A DNA stretch of 64,000 nt from Flavisolibacter amylovorans (GCF_039541815.1 NZ_BAABGY010000007.1:1-64000); one strand, 5' to 3'; counted from the stretch's first letter, positions 15,881 through 26,853 are shown. Notes: generated by a model from the letters alone, not told the origin. Program-made: numbers and translations.

Positions 15881-18800
15881 ATGAAAACCAACCCATCCCG
15901 ACACCCTAAACCAACGGCCCGACAGGCTCTTCTTGTCGGCTTGCTGCTCTTACTTGCCGGCACTGCCGGCGCTCAACAGGTCAAAACAGGCCGCACGACC
16001 GCACTTACGGCTGAGCTGACTGCATCCACGCGAAGCGGCTGCGCCCCCCTTGTGGTTCGCTTTACCGATGCCAGCACCGGCAGTCCGACGCAGTGGAGCT
16101 GGGACCTGGGCAACGGAACGGTTTCCACCCAGCAGCACCCTTCCACCACCTATTTCAACCCCGGTACCTATACCGTTCGACTGCGGATCCGGAATGCTTC
16201 CGGCGCCGACTCGGTCACCAAAACAGCCTATATCACCGTGGTGGGCCTGCCCGTAGCCGCCCTGAGCGCATCGGATTCGGCAGGGTGCGCCCCGTTTACG
16301 ACCACGTTCCGCGACGAGAGCACAAGCGACAGTTCGATCATCACACGCACCTGGGATTTCGGCGACGGCCATACGTCCACGACCGTCAACCCGGCACATA
16401 CCTATGCCAACGCAGGTACGTATACGGTGTCGCTCAAAGTAACCAACAGCGCGGGTTGCAGCCGCACCGTAAGCAAGCCTCAGCTGATCCGCGTTTCTCC
16501 ACGTCCGGAAGCAGCCTTTACCTATTCCAACCCTGCATCCTGCGCGGCGCCGCATGCCGTGCACTTCACCAACGGTACCCCGGGCAACGGGCACAGCTAC
16601 CTCTGGAGCTTCGGCGACGGCAGCACTTCTACGGAACGGAATCCGGTACACAGCTATAACAGCACCGGTAGTTTTTCGGTTTCGCTGATCGTTACCAGCG
16701 CCAATGGGTGCCGCGACACGGTGCTGAAGGCAGGCCTCGTAAACGTGGGCTTTTCGTCGCAGTTTACAGCCCCCGCAAGCGCCTGTGTGAACACGCCGCT
16801 GGCGTTCATCAACAACACGGCGCCGGCAGCGAGCACCCAGCTTTGGAGTTTTGGCGACGGCAGCACCTCCACGGACGTGAGCCCGGTGAAGGTGTTCACG
16901 GCGCCCGGTATTTATACGGTGAAGCTGGTCAACGTATTTTCGGGTTGTGCCGACTCGTCCACGCAGGTCGTTACCGTGCTGCCGCGGCCGGTAGCGGCTT
17001 TCTCGGCGCCGGTCACCGCATCGTGCCTGCAGCCCTTTACGGCCTCTTTCGCCAACACCTCCGCCGGCGCGGTCGCCTATGCCTGGGAGTTCGGCGACGG
17101 CACCACCTCCACGCTTGCCGCCCCGCAGCATACATACACGGCTCCCGGCGCCTATGATGTGCGCCTCATCGTAACCAATGCCGAGGGCTGCTCCGACACC
17201 CTGCTGCGGACCGGGTATATCAAAATCAGTAAGCCGGTCATCAGCATTGCGGGACTTGGCCTGGCAAACTGTCTTCCCCTTTCGGTAGCGCCGGTAGCCA
17301 CCATCGAGAGCCCCGACCCGGTGGTCAGCTACCTCTGGAACTTCGGCGACGGTACCACGTCTACTAGCGCTTCCCCAGCACATACCTATACGGTTGCCGG
17401 CGTATACGACGTCACCCTTACCGTGGCCACGGCGAGCGGCTGCACCGAAACGCTCCGCCTCCCGGCTGCCGTGCGCGCCGACCATAAGCCGACGGCCGGC
17501 TTTACGTTCAACCCCGCCGACGTTTGCGCCATGCAAGCCGTGCAGTTCACCAACACGAGCACCGGAACCAATGCGAACACTACTTATTTCTGGACCTTCG
17601 GCGACGGCGACGGGGGCACCCAGCAGCACCCGCTGCACGAGTACCAGAACATCGGCTGGATGTCGGTGCAGCTGGTGGTGGCCAATGGCGGCTGCCGCGA
17701 CACGGTCCGCCAGGAGCGCATCATCTTTGTGCGCCCGCCCATCGCCCGGTTTGTGATCGACAACCATTGCGACGACCGCCTGACGAAATCATTCCGCGAC
17801 CGCTCGGCCGTGGCCGAGACCTGGGCCTGGGATTTCGGCGACGGTACTACCTCTACGCAGCGCAACCCGGTACACCGCTTTCCTGGTCCGGGCTCCTATG
17901 TGGTGGTGCTCCGCGTCACCAACGGGGCCTGCTATCACACCCGCGTCAAGACCGTGGTGGTGATCGACGAGAAGGCGCGCTTCACGGCAAACACTTCTTC
18001 ACTCTGCAAAGGCGCCGAATACGCGGTGACGGCGCAGGGGATCAACGCGGCCAACATTGCTTCGTGGAGCTGGGATTTCGGCGACGGACACGTCGACGCG
18101 ACACCGGGCGCCGCCCGCCACGTATACGCCCGCGCCGGCAACTATACCGTGACGCTGACGATCCGCGACCTATACGACTGCCCCAGCACCTATTCGCTTC
18201 CTGTAGAAGTACGGGGACCCGAGGTGATCTTTTCGCAAAGCCTTGAACGCTCCTGCTTCACGGTCGGAGGCGTGCCAGTGGCCTTCGCCGACGGCTCGAT
18301 CCCCGACGGGGTGAATCCCCTCGAGCAGTGGACCTGGAACTTTGGCGACGGCACCATCGACTCTTCGGGGGCGCTCCCCATCACGCACGTGTTCCGCGAT
18401 AGCGGCGCTTACAGCGTGTCGCTCCGGGTGCGCGATGCCGGTGGCTGCTACGGCTATTATACGCGGCCTGCCGCAGTGCGCCTTTCGGCGCCGCCGGTAG
18501 TGGCCTTTCACTCGCCCGACACGCTTACCTGCACCGACCGCCCGGTAGCCTTCCGCAGCACCTCCGCCGGCAGCGGGGCGCTCTCGATGCGCTGGAGCTT
18601 TGGCGATGGCCACACCTCGGTGTTGCCTGCCCCGACGCACCGTTATGCCCACACCGGAACCTATACCGTAAAACTACAGGTCACCGACGCCCAGGGCTGC
18701 ACCGATAGCCTGGTGCGCCCGCAATACATCCGCATCAGCCGTCCCGTAGCCCGCTTCGCGCTTTCGGATTCGGCAGCCTCCTGCCCGCCGTTGCAGGTGC

Positions 18801-20731
18801 AGTTCCGCAACAACTCCACCGACATTCTGTCGCAGGTGTGGGACTTCGGCAACGGCAATACCTCAACGCTTGCAGAGCCCGCGCACCTCTACACGGAGGC
18901 CGGCACCTTTCGCCCACGCCTCGTCGTAACCGGCCCTGGCGGCTGCACCGACACGCTGCTGCGCACGGTAACCGTGAAAGGCCCGTCGGGAACGATCTCC
19001 TACAGCCCGCTCAGTGGGTGCGCACCGCTCACCGTGAACCTGGTGGCCCGCACCCGCAACCGCGACTCGCTGATCTGGGACTTTGGCGACGGCCATCTGA
19101 AGGCGGGGCGTGACTCCATACTCCAGCATGTGTTTGCCGACAGCGGGCGCTTTACACCGCGCCTCATCCTCATCGACGCCACGGGCTGCACCGTGCCGGT
19201 GACCGGCCCCGATACGGTACGCACCTACGAGATCTTGCCTGCCGTTGCGGCCGACCGTCTCCGGTTCTGCGACTCGGGGTTCGTGCAGTTCCGCGGACTT
19301 TCGGTAAGTAACGACATACTAACCGGCTGGCAGTGGGATTTCGGCGATGGCAGCAGCAGCACCGAGCGACATCCCCGCCACCAGTACCGCAGTCCCGGCA
19401 CCTACCGCGTGGTGCTGCGCAACACGTCGCTGCGGGGCTGCAGTGCCGAAGACCGAACCCTGCTCATTACGGTACTCGCTTCGCCTGTGGCTACCTTGCG
19501 GGTACCCGTCGACGCGGCCTGTGTGCCCGCCACCTTCGGCTTTTCCGGAGGCACGCAAAGCGCGCCTCCCGGCACCCTTTCCTGGCATTGGAATTTCGGC
19601 AACGGACGCACCGACACCGTGCAGGCGCCGGGTCCACAGCAGTACCCGCTGGCCGGTACCTATACCGTGACCCTCCGGGTGCAGCACGGCAACGGCTGCG
19701 GCGACACGGTGACGCGCTCCGTTCTGGTGCGGGCGCTCCCGTTGGTGGACGCCGGCAGCACCCGCCTGCTGTGTCGGGATTCCTCCCTGCGCCTCCAGGC
19801 TTCCGGCGCCTCTACCTATTCCTGGATACCCGATGCCTCGCTGAGCTGTACGGATTGCAGCACACCGCTGGCCCGGCCCCGCGTAGATGCGACCTTTTTC
19901 GTGACCGGCACCGACGCCTTCGGCTGCAAAGGCTCCGACTCGGTTCGGATCCGCGTGCAGCAGCCCTTCCGGATGCTGCGTCCGCCGGTAGCCGACACCC
20001 TTTGCGTAGGAGAGCGGGTGCAGCTGGCAGCCGGCGGCGCCGACCGCTACCGATGGTCGCCGGCCACCGGCCTCGACAACCCGCAGGCCGCCGCACCCAC
20101 CGCCGCTCCTTCAGCAACCACGACCTACAAGGTGATCGCTACCGACAGCGTTGGCTGCTTCCGCGACTCCGCAGAGGTCGCGATCCGCGTGTACCCGATC
20201 CCGCAGGTGTATATCGGTGCCGACCGGAGCGTGAAGGCCGGCGATACGGTGGTGCTCCGTGCCCAGGGATCACCGGATATCAGCTCCTGGAAATGGTCGC
20301 CCGCGGGCCAGCTGAGCTGCACTACCTGCCCTGCGCCGGTAGTGACGGCGATGCAGACGACGCATTACCGCCTCCAGGTACGCAACGACGGCGGCTGCCG
20401 GAGCCAGGACGAGGTGAACGTGACGGTGCTGTGCGACGGGGGCAACCTGTTCTTCCCAAATACCTTCTCACCGAACGCCGACGGGATGAACGACCGCTTT
20501 TACCCACGGGGAACCGGTATCACCGGCATCCGCTCCCTGCGGATCTTCAACCGCTGGGGCGAGCTGGTCTATGAGCGCGCGGAGTTCAAGGCCAACGACC
20601 CGCTGTTCGGGTGGGACGGTACCTACAAGGGTAGGAGGGCAGCGTCCGATGTGTATATCTATACCTGCGAGGTCATCTGCAGCAACAGCCAGGTACTGCC
20701 GGTAAAAGGCGACCTGACCCTGCTGCAATGA
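15881..20731 (+). CDS. Giant PKD-repeat surface protein with CHU_C / T9SS type B sorting domain (copy 1)
   Basis: A 1616-residue protein. A signal peptide (cleavage after GTAGAQ, about residue 32) leads into about fifteen PKD-type beta-sandwich modules, each marked by a W-x-[FL]-G-[DN]-G core such as WDFGDG or WSFGDG and a GTYTV strand. Two cysteine-bearing modules follow, then the gliding-motility-associated C-terminal domain beginning FFPNTFSPNADGMND and ending GDLTLLQ. That domain marks T9SS type B substrates. PKD repeats form extended stalks, so an adhesin or fibre role is likely. The gene is followed by a closely related copy and a PorP/SprF gene, which in this phylum typically work with such substrates. 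Confidence 0.92.
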   Translation: MKTNPSRHPKPTARQALLVGLLLLLAGTAGAQQVKTGRTTALTAELTASTRSGCAPLVVRFTDASTGSPTQWSWDLGNGTVSTQQHPSTTYFNPGTYTVRLRIRNASGADSVTKTAYITVVGLPVAALSASDSAGCAPFTTTFRDESTSDSSIITRTWDFGDGHTSTTVNPAHTYANAGTYTVSLKVTNSAGCSRTVSKPQLIRVSPRPEAAFTYSNPASCAAPHAVHFTNGTPGNGHSYLWSFGDGSTSTERNPVHSYNSTGSFSVSLIVTSANGCRDTVLKAGLVNVGFSSQFTAPASACVNTPLAFINNTAPAASTQLWSFGDGSTSTDVSPVKVFTAPGIYTVKLVNVFSGCADSSTQVVTVLPRPVAAFSAPVTASCLQPFTASFANTSAGAVAYAWEFGDGTTSTLAAPQHTYTAPGAYDVRLIVTNAEGCSDTLLRTGYIKISKPVISIAGLGLANCLPLSVAPVATIESPDPVVSYLWNFGDGTTSTSASPAHTYTVAGVYDVTLTVATASGCTETLRLPAAVRADHKPTAGFTFNPADVCAMQAVQFTNTSTGTNANTTYFWTFGDGDGGTQQHPLHEYQNIGWMSVQLVVANGGCRDTVRQERIIFVRPPIARFVIDNHCDDRLTKSFRDRSAVAETWAWDFGDGTTSTQRNPVHRFPGPGSYVVVLRVTNGACYHTRVKTVVVIDEKARFTANTSSLCKGAEYAVTAQGINAANIASWSWDFGDGHVDATPGAARHVYARAGNYTVTLTIRDLYDCPSTYSLPVEVRGPEVIFSQSLERSCFTVGGVPVAFADGSIPDGVNPLEQWTWNFGDGTIDSSGALPITHVFRDSGAYSVSLRVRDAGGCYGYYTRPAAVRLSAPPVVAFHSPDTLTCTDRPVAFRSTSAGSGALSMRWSFGDGHTSVLPAPTHRYAHTGTYTVKLQVTDAQGCTDSLVRPQYIRISRPVARFALSDSAASCPPLQVQFRNNSTDILSQVWDFGNGNTSTLAEPAHLYTEAGTFRPRLVVTGPGGCTDTLLRTVTVKGPSGTISYSPLSGCAPLTVNLVARTRNRDSLIWDFGDGHLKAGRDSILQHVFADSGRFTPRLILIDATGCTVPVTGPDTVRTYEILPAVAADRLRFCDSGFVQFRGLSVSNDILTGWQWDFGDGSSSTERHPRHQYRSPGTYRVVLRNTSLRGCSAEDRTLLITVLASPVATLRVPVDAACVPATFGFSGGTQSAPPGTLSWHWNFGNGRTDTVQAPGPQQYPLAGTYTVTLRVQHGNGCGDTVTRSVLVRALPLVDAGSTRLLCRDSSLRLQASGASTYSWIPDASLSCTDCSTPLARPRVDATFFVTGTDAFGCKGSDSVRIRVQQPFRMLRPPVADTLCVGERVQLAAGGADRYRWSPATGLDNPQAAAPTAAPSATTTYKVIATDSVGCFRDSAEVAIRVYPIPQVYIGADRSVKAGDTVVLRAQGSPDISSWKWSPAGQLSCTTCPAPVVTAMQTTHYRLQVRNDGGCRSQDEVNVTVLCDGGNLFFPNTFSPNADGMNDRFYPRGTGITGIRSLRIFNRWGELVYERAEFKANDPLFGWDGTYKGRRAASDVYIYTCEVICSNSQVLPVKGDLTLLQ

Positions 20732-20842
20732 CGCGCGTGGTAAGAAAGGAGGGGCGAAACGGGCGCAAAGCCCGGCCGCGCCCGGTAGCCGATCTGGTAC
20801 AATTCATCCCGGGAATTGCGGTTCCCGCCGTATTCTGGGGGT

Positions 20843-20876
20843 GCCAATATACCCTTTTGGGGTATATTTGGCTTTT
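20843..20876 (+). terminator. AT-rich hairpin between the two PKD genes
   Basis: GCCAATATACCC pairs with GGGTATATTTGGC around a short loop, then CTTTTG follows. It may terminate copy 1. Its right arm contains TATATTTG (20863-20870), a perfect TAnnTTTG, so it could also act as promoter for copy 2, whose start is about 119 bases further on. Confidence 0.55.
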
Positions 20877-20988
20877 GTGTAAAGCCCGGTGGGCAAGGGA
20901 CCCTTTGGTGGTGGAACACCGAAGTTAAGGCGGTCGCAAACGAAAAGCGTTGGTGGCCACTACGTCCGGAAAACACCAAACTAACCTT

Positions 20989-23900
20989 ATGTCGTACGCA
21001 ATGCGCTTATCCCGAAAGTACACCCTGGCCTTCGTCCTCCTGCTCGGATGCGCCCTCCCCGCAATGGCTCAGCCTACGGTCGACTTCAACGCCGCCCCAA
21101 GAACCGGCTGTTCCCCGATGCTCGTCAACTTCATCAACATGTCGACGACCTCGGGCAACCCTACCTACCGCTGGGACCTCGGCAATGGGGTGATCTCCAC
21201 GCAGCAAAGCCCTTCGACCACCTACGTGATACCGGGCACCTACGCCGTGAAACTGGTTGTGGAGAACGCCCAGGGCAAGGACTCGGTGACCAAGGTGGAC
21301 TTCATCACGGTTCTGCCGAGCCCTACGGTCGACTTTACAGCCGTCAACAACACCGGCTGTACCCCGCTCAACGTCCAGTTCACCGACGCGACCACGACCA
21401 TCGGCAACATCACTACCTGGAACTGGGACTTCGGCGACGGCAACCTGGCCACCACGGCCAACCCGAGCCATGCCTACACCGTATCCGGCCTCTACAACGT
21501 AACCCTCCTCGTCACCAATAACAACGGCTGTACGCGCTCCATCACGAAGCCGCAGTTCGTGAACGTGGCCGATAAGCCGGTGGCGGCCTTCACCCAGTCG
21601 AACCCGGTGAACTGCATCACGCCCCATACCGTCAATTTTACCAACACCAGCACCGGAACGGGTAACACCTACCAGTGGAATTTCGGCGACGGCAACACCT
21701 CCACGCAAACGAGCCCGGCGCATACCTATACAACCGCCGGCACCTATACCGTTACCCTGGTGGTGACCAACGGCAATGGCTGTACCGATACCGAAGTGAA
21801 GACCGCCCTCGTGCGCGTAGGCTCTACCACCACCTTTACGGTGGGATCCCCGGTTTGCGCCGGCACGCCCATCACGATCAACAACGGAAGCGCCCCTGTG
21901 CCCACCTCCCAGGCCTGGGATTTCGGCGACGCCACTACCTCCACCGACTTCACACCGGTAAAAACGTACACCACCCCCGGCACCTACACGATTCGCCTGA
22001 CCAACCAGTTCGGGTCGTGCTCCGACGTGGTCACCCGCACGGTGACGGTGCTCCCGAAGCCGGTTGCCGCCTTTACTGCCAATAACACGGTGTCGTGCTC
22101 GGCTCCCATGACGGTGACGTTTACGAGCACCTCCACGGGCGCCGGTACCTATGAGTGGGATTTCGGCGATGGCAACACGTCTACCCAGCAAAACCCGGTA
22201 CATACCTACACGGCTACCGGCTTGTTCACCGTGACCCTGAAGGTGACGAATGCCAGCGGCTGCACCGACACGCAGGTGCGTACCGCTTATATCCAGGTGC
22301 AAAAGCCCCAGATCTCGATCGCGGGCCTCCCGAAGACCGGCTGCGCGCCGCTCACCATCACACCCGTGCCCACCGTGCAGACGAATGAGGCCGTTACGAG
22401 CTGGGCCTGGGATTTCGGCAACGGCGTTACTTCCAACCTGCAGAACCCGACCTATACATACACGACCACCGGTGAATACACCGTTACGCTCACCGTGACC
22501 ACTGCCAGTGGTTGTACCAATACGCTGGTACTGCCCAATGCCGTGCGTGCCGCCACGCGTCCGAGTGCCGCATTCAGTTTCAACCCGGCCAACGTGTGCG
22601 CCACCAACGTGGTGAACTTTACCGACAACAGCACCGGCACCATCACCGGCTGGCAATGGAATTTCGGTGATGGCGGTACGTCGGGCGCGCAAAACCCGGC
22701 TTACCAATATGCCGACACCGGCACGTTCACCGTCCAGCTCATCGTATCGAACCTCACCTGCAACGATACCCTGCGCCTCGAGCAGATCATCCGCGTGCTC
22801 CCGCCGATCGCGCGCTTTACCCCGGAGGCTACCTGCGCCAGCAAAATGGTACGCACCTTCACTAACAATTCGACCGTGGACCCCGCGCTGTTGCCGCTTA
22901 CCTGGGAATGGGATTTCGGCGACGGCAACACCTCCGGTGTGGCTGCACCCACGCATACCTACGCTGCCCCCGGTGTGTATACGGTGCGCCTCAGGGTCAC
23001 CAACGGCACCTGTACGCATGAGAGCGTGCGCACCGTGCAGATCGTTACCGACGACGCTACCTTCGCGCCGGCTACGCCCAGCGTGTGTACGAACGCACCG
23101 ATGCAGTTCAATGCCACGGCCAACCCCGCCAACATCATCTCCTGGGCCTGGAACTTCGGCGACGGCAACACGGCCAGCACCCCCGGCACAGCCACCCATG
23201 TCTACACCGCGTCGGGTAACTACTCGGTGACGCTGACCACTACCGACGTCAATGGGTGCGTGGAAACCTTCACACAGCCGGTGCGCGTGAACGGTCCCTT
23301 CTCCACCTTCAGCCAGCCCGCAGGCCCCGCCTGCCTCCAGCCCGGCGGCAACACGTTCACCTTCATCGACAACTCCGTTTCCGACGGTGTGAACCCGATC
23401 GTAAAGTGGATCTGGAACTGGGGCGACGGGTCCGACCTCGATTCGTCCGGCACCACGCCTTACCAGCATACGTATACCAGCGTCGGCAATTACACGGTGA
23501 ACCTCACCATTCGCGACGCCGCCGGCTGCTACGGATATTTTACGATGCCCGCCGCCGCGATCGTATCGAAGCCGACGGCTTCCTTCAGCACCACGGATAC
23601 CCTCAATTGCACCAACTTCCCCGTGGCATTTACCAACGCGTCGACCGGCAATGCGCCGCTCACCTATGCCTGGGACTTCGGCAACGGCGTCGGCACCAGC
23701 ACGCAGCAGTCGCCCTCCTATACCTATCCGGCAAACGGGGTGTATACGGTGAAGCTCACAGTGACCGACACGTACGGCTGTACCTCCGATACGACGCGCA
23801 CCAACTATGTGACCGTCGCATTCCCGTACGCGCAGTTCAGCATGTCCGACTCCTCGGCCAACTGCCCGCCGCTGGTTGTGACCTTTACCAACCTGTCGGG

Positions 23901-25818
23901 CGCCTATACGTCGCAGGTATGGGACTTCGGCGACGGCTCTTCGTCCACGCTGCCGGCACCCTCGCACATCTACAGCGTACCCGGCAATTTCGTGGTGAAG
24001 CTCAAGGTCACCGGCCCGAGTGGCTGCACCGACGAGATCTCTCGCCCCGTGGTGGTGAAAGGCCCCTCCGGCACCTTCAGCTATACCCCGGTCACCGGCT
24101 GCCAGCCCCTCACCGTCAACTTCAACTCCAACACGTCCCACCGCGACTCCCTCATCTGGGATTTCGGCGACGGCGTTACGCAATGGGATATCGTTTCGAG
24201 CACGAGCCATACCTATTCGGATACCGGCCGCTTCGTGCCCCGGATCATCCTGATCGATACGGCGCTCGGTTGCTCCGTGCCGATCACCGGCGCCGACACC
24301 ATTTTCGCTTACCGCGTGTACGGAAAGATGGAAGCCGACAAGTACAACCTCTGCGACTCGGGCCGCGTGCAGTTCAGCGGCCTCTCCACCAGCAACGGCG
24401 TCATCACCTCGTGGCAGTGGGATTTCGGCGATGGCAACACGTCCAACGAGCAGAACCCGGTTCATAATTATACCACGCCGGGCACGTACACGGTTACGCT
24501 GGTTACCAACGGGCAGGCCGGCTGTAGTGCTACGGTCACGTCGCTGCCCATTACCGTAAACGTATCGCCGCAAAGCAATATCGTACCCCCGGTGGCGGCC
24601 GCGTGCGCGCCGGCAACCTTCAGTTTCGGCGGGCAGGTGCAACGCGACCCCGGTGGCGGCACCTTTGGCTGGCAGTGGGACTTCGGCAACGGCCAGACCG
24701 CGGCCACGCAGAACCCCGCGGCACAGGTCTACACGGCGGCTGGTAATTATACGGTACGCCTCATCCTCACCCACAGCAACGGCTGCTCCGATACCACCGA
24801 CCGCCAGGTAGTGGTGCGCCCCGTGCCCGTGGTCGACGCCGGCAACGACGTCCGCCTCTGCCGCGACAGCAGCATCACGCTGACCGCCACCGGCGCCCTC
24901 AACTACCAGTGGGACGCGAACAGCGCCCTGAGCTGCCTCAACTGCCCGGCTCCGGCAGCCAACCCGCTCACCAGCACGACGTTCTGGGTGACGGGTACCG
25001 ACGGCTTCGGCTGTTCTGCCCGCGACTCCGTACGGATCGAGGTGAAGCAACGATTCTCCATGATCCGACCCGCCCTGCGGGATACGCTGTGCCGCGGTGA
25101 GCGCCTGCAGCTCCGTACCGGCGGCGCCGACTTCTACACCTGGACGCCTGCCACCTACCTCGATAATCCCAATAGCCCGACGCCGACCGCGACACCGGAT
25201 ACCACCATTACGTATACGGTGGTGGTGCGCGACAGCTCGAGCTGCTATATCGACTCGGCAAAGATCACGCTCCGCGTATACCCCATCCCGACGGTGAACG
25301 CTGGTCCCGACCTCGTGTTGCCCGCCGGCGATACCGCCACCATCCGCACCACGAGCTCGGCCGACGTAACGACCTGGCAGTGGGCCCCGGCCGGCACGCT
25401 CAATTGCGCCACCTGTCCCTCGCCGATCGTCACCGCCCGCCATTCATCGCTCTACCGCGTGATGGTGCGCAACGAGGGCGGTTGTACCAGCTACGACGAC
25501 ATGAACGTGACCGTGCTCTGCGGCAGTGGAAACATCTTCGTTCCGAACACCTTCTCGCCCAACGGCGACGGCATGAACGACGTGTTCTATCCCCGCGGCA
25601 CCGGCATCGCCAACATCCGCTCGTTCCGCATCTTCAACCGCTGGGGCGAGCTGGTGTACGAGCGCACCAACATCAAGGCCAACGATGTGCTGGTAGGCTG
25701 GAACGGTATGTTCAAGGGTAAGAAGGCGAGCGCCGATGTATATGTCTATACCCTGGAGGTGCTCTGCTCCAATAACGAGCTCCTGCCCATCAAAGGCGAC
25801 GTAACCTTATTGCAATAA
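20989..25818 (+). CDS. Giant PKD-repeat surface protein with CHU_C / T9SS type B sorting domain (copy 2)
   Basis: A 1609-residue paralogue of the preceding protein. I chose the ATG at 20989 because MSYAMRLSRKY followed by a hydrophobic stretch and AMAQ is a sound signal peptide, while the TTG 39 bases upstream adds nothing. It also has about fifteen PKD cores, and many of them correspond one-to-one with copy 1, including the odd module 13 (LIWDFGDG) and module 12 (QVWDFG). The C-terminal domain runs from VPNTFSPNGDGMND to KGDVTLLQ. The match in module order points to duplication of a whole gene followed by divergence. It is probably co-transcribed with the PorP/SprF gene 20 bases downstream. 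Confidence 0.92.
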   Translation: MSYAMRLSRKYTLAFVLLLGCALPAMAQPTVDFNAAPRTGCSPMLVNFINMSTTSGNPTYRWDLGNGVISTQQSPSTTYVIPGTYAVKLVVENAQGKDSVTKVDFITVLPSPTVDFTAVNNTGCTPLNVQFTDATTTIGNITTWNWDFGDGNLATTANPSHAYTVSGLYNVTLLVTNNNGCTRSITKPQFVNVADKPVAAFTQSNPVNCITPHTVNFTNTSTGTGNTYQWNFGDGNTSTQTSPAHTYTTAGTYTVTLVVTNGNGCTDTEVKTALVRVGSTTTFTVGSPVCAGTPITINNGSAPVPTSQAWDFGDATTSTDFTPVKTYTTPGTYTIRLTNQFGSCSDVVTRTVTVLPKPVAAFTANNTVSCSAPMTVTFTSTSTGAGTYEWDFGDGNTSTQQNPVHTYTATGLFTVTLKVTNASGCTDTQVRTAYIQVQKPQISIAGLPKTGCAPLTITPVPTVQTNEAVTSWAWDFGNGVTSNLQNPTYTYTTTGEYTVTLTVTTASGCTNTLVLPNAVRAATRPSAAFSFNPANVCATNVVNFTDNSTGTITGWQWNFGDGGTSGAQNPAYQYADTGTFTVQLIVSNLTCNDTLRLEQIIRVLPPIARFTPEATCASKMVRTFTNNSTVDPALLPLTWEWDFGDGNTSGVAAPTHTYAAPGVYTVRLRVTNGTCTHESVRTVQIVTDDATFAPATPSVCTNAPMQFNATANPANIISWAWNFGDGNTASTPGTATHVYTASGNYSVTLTTTDVNGCVETFTQPVRVNGPFSTFSQPAGPACLQPGGNTFTFIDNSVSDGVNPIVKWIWNWGDGSDLDSSGTTPYQHTYTSVGNYTVNLTIRDAAGCYGYFTMPAAAIVSKPTASFSTTDTLNCTNFPVAFTNASTGNAPLTYAWDFGNGVGTSTQQSPSYTYPANGVYTVKLTVTDTYGCTSDTTRTNYVTVAFPYAQFSMSDSSANCPPLVVTFTNLSGAYTSQVWDFGDGSSSTLPAPSHIYSVPGNFVVKLKVTGPSGCTDEISRPVVVKGPSGTFSYTPVTGCQPLTVNFNSNTSHRDSLIWDFGDGVTQWDIVSSTSHTYSDTGRFVPRIILIDTALGCSVPITGADTIFAYRVYGKMEADKYNLCDSGRVQFSGLSTSNGVITSWQWDFGDGNTSNEQNPVHNYTTPGTYTVTLVTNGQAGCSATVTSLPITVNVSPQSNIVPPVAAACAPATFSFGGQVQRDPGGGTFGWQWDFGNGQTAATQNPAAQVYTAAGNYTVRLILTHSNGCSDTTDRQVVVRPVPVVDAGNDVRLCRDSSITLTATGALNYQWDANSALSCLNCPAPAANPLTSTTFWVTGTDGFGCSARDSVRIEVKQRFSMIRPALRDTLCRGERLQLRTGGADFYTWTPATYLDNPNSPTPTATPDTTITYTVVVRDSSSCYIDSAKITLRVYPIPTVNAGPDLVLPAGDTATIRTTSSADVTTWQWAPAGTLNCATCPSPIVTARHSSLYRVMVRNEGGCTSYDDMNVTVLCGSGNIFVPNTFSPNGDGMNDVFYPRGTGIANIRSFRIFNRWGELVYERTNIKANDVLVGWNGMFKGKKASADVYVYTLEVLCSNNELLPIKGDVTLLQ

Positions 25819-25838
25819 ATCCAATTGAAAACACCCAT

Positions 25839-26852
25839 ATGAGAAAGCTCCGACACTATACGACCCTTGTACTGCTAACCGGTGTGCTGGGAACCGCGCA
25901 GGCGCAGGACATCCACTTCTCGCAGTTCTACGAAACGCCGCTGTTCCGCAACCCGGCACTCGCAGGCATCGTGAACGGCGATTACCGCGTGCAGGCCGTA
26001 TACCGCTCGCAATGGAACAGCATCTCCAACGCATACAAGACCATCTCGGCCAATGCCGAATACAAGCTGCAGGTGGGCGGCGGCGACAACTATGCAACGC
26101 TGGGCATGCAGCTGTTTCATGACGAGGCCGGATCCAGCGGCATGAAGACGACGCACGTGCTTCCCGCGATCAACTTTCATAAGTCGATCTCGGGCACCCG
26201 CAACCTGTATCTCTCCGCCGGCTTTATGGGGGGTGTAGTGCAGCGCACGATCGACCGCAGCAAGATCACTACGAACAACACCTACGACAACGGCACCGAT
26301 GGCGAGAACCTGGCCACCAACGGCTATCGCTACTTCGACGGCAGCGCCGGCCTCAGCCTCAACGGCGACTTCGGCGAGAATGCCGACAACAGCTTCCTGA
26401 TCGGCGCCGCCATGCACCACCTCACCCGCCCGAAGAATTCGTTCTACCGCAGTGCCGCCATCGAGATCAAGCCGAAGTATGTGATCAGCGGCGCCGTGAA
26501 ACTGGGAATGACCGAGAATACCAACGTGGTCTTCCACGGTGATTATACGATGCAGGACAACTTCCGCGAGATCATCGCCGGCCTCCTGTACAGTATCAAG
26601 TTCGGTCCCGATTTCGAGACGCCGGACGTGGCCCTCTCTGCCGGCGGCTTCCTGCGCCTCAACGACGCCCTTATTCCTACTGTTAAGCTCGATTACAAGG
26701 GACTTTCGATGGGACTGAGCTACGACGTGAACATCTCGAAGCTCAAGACCTCGAGCTACGGCCAGGGCGGGTTCGAGCTCTCGCTCACCTTCGTCGGCTT
26801 CACGCAGCGCGACAACTCCTCGCTCAATGCCATGCACTGCCCGCGATTTTGA
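25839..26852 (+). CDS. PorP/SprF family T9SS-associated outer membrane protein
   Basis: A 337-residue beta-barrel-type protein with a signal peptide (MRKLRHYTTLVLL...AQAQ) and the family start DIHFSQFYETPLFRNPALAG, which is highly characteristic of PorP/SprF. These proteins sit in the outer membrane and help type B T9SS substrates reach or stay on the surface. The gene begins 20 bases after PKD copy 2, matching the usual substrate-then-PorP/SprF order. Its stop codon runs straight into an inverted heptad array. Confidence 0.92.
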   Translation: MRKLRHYTTLVLLTGVLGTAQAQDIHFSQFYETPLFRNPALAGIVNGDYRVQAVYRSQWNSISNAYKTISANAEYKLQVGGGDNYATLGMQLFHDEAGSSGMKTTHVLPAINFHKSISGTRNLYLSAGFMGGVVQRTIDRSKITTNNTYDNGTDGENLATNGYRYFDGSAGLSLNGDFGENADNSFLIGAAMHHLTRPKNSFYRSAAIEIKPKYVISGAVKLGMTENTNVVFHGDYTMQDNFREIIAGLLYSIKFGPDFETPDVALSAGGFLRLNDALIPTVKLDYKGLSMGLSYDVNISKLKTSSYGQGGFELSLTFVGFTQRDNSSLNAMHCPRF

Positions 26853-26853
26853 T

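Noticed and set aside
21007..25443. 1478-codon open frame antisense to PKD copy 2
   Set aside because: It mirrors the repeats of a GC-rich coding strand and has no domain, start signal or composition of its own.
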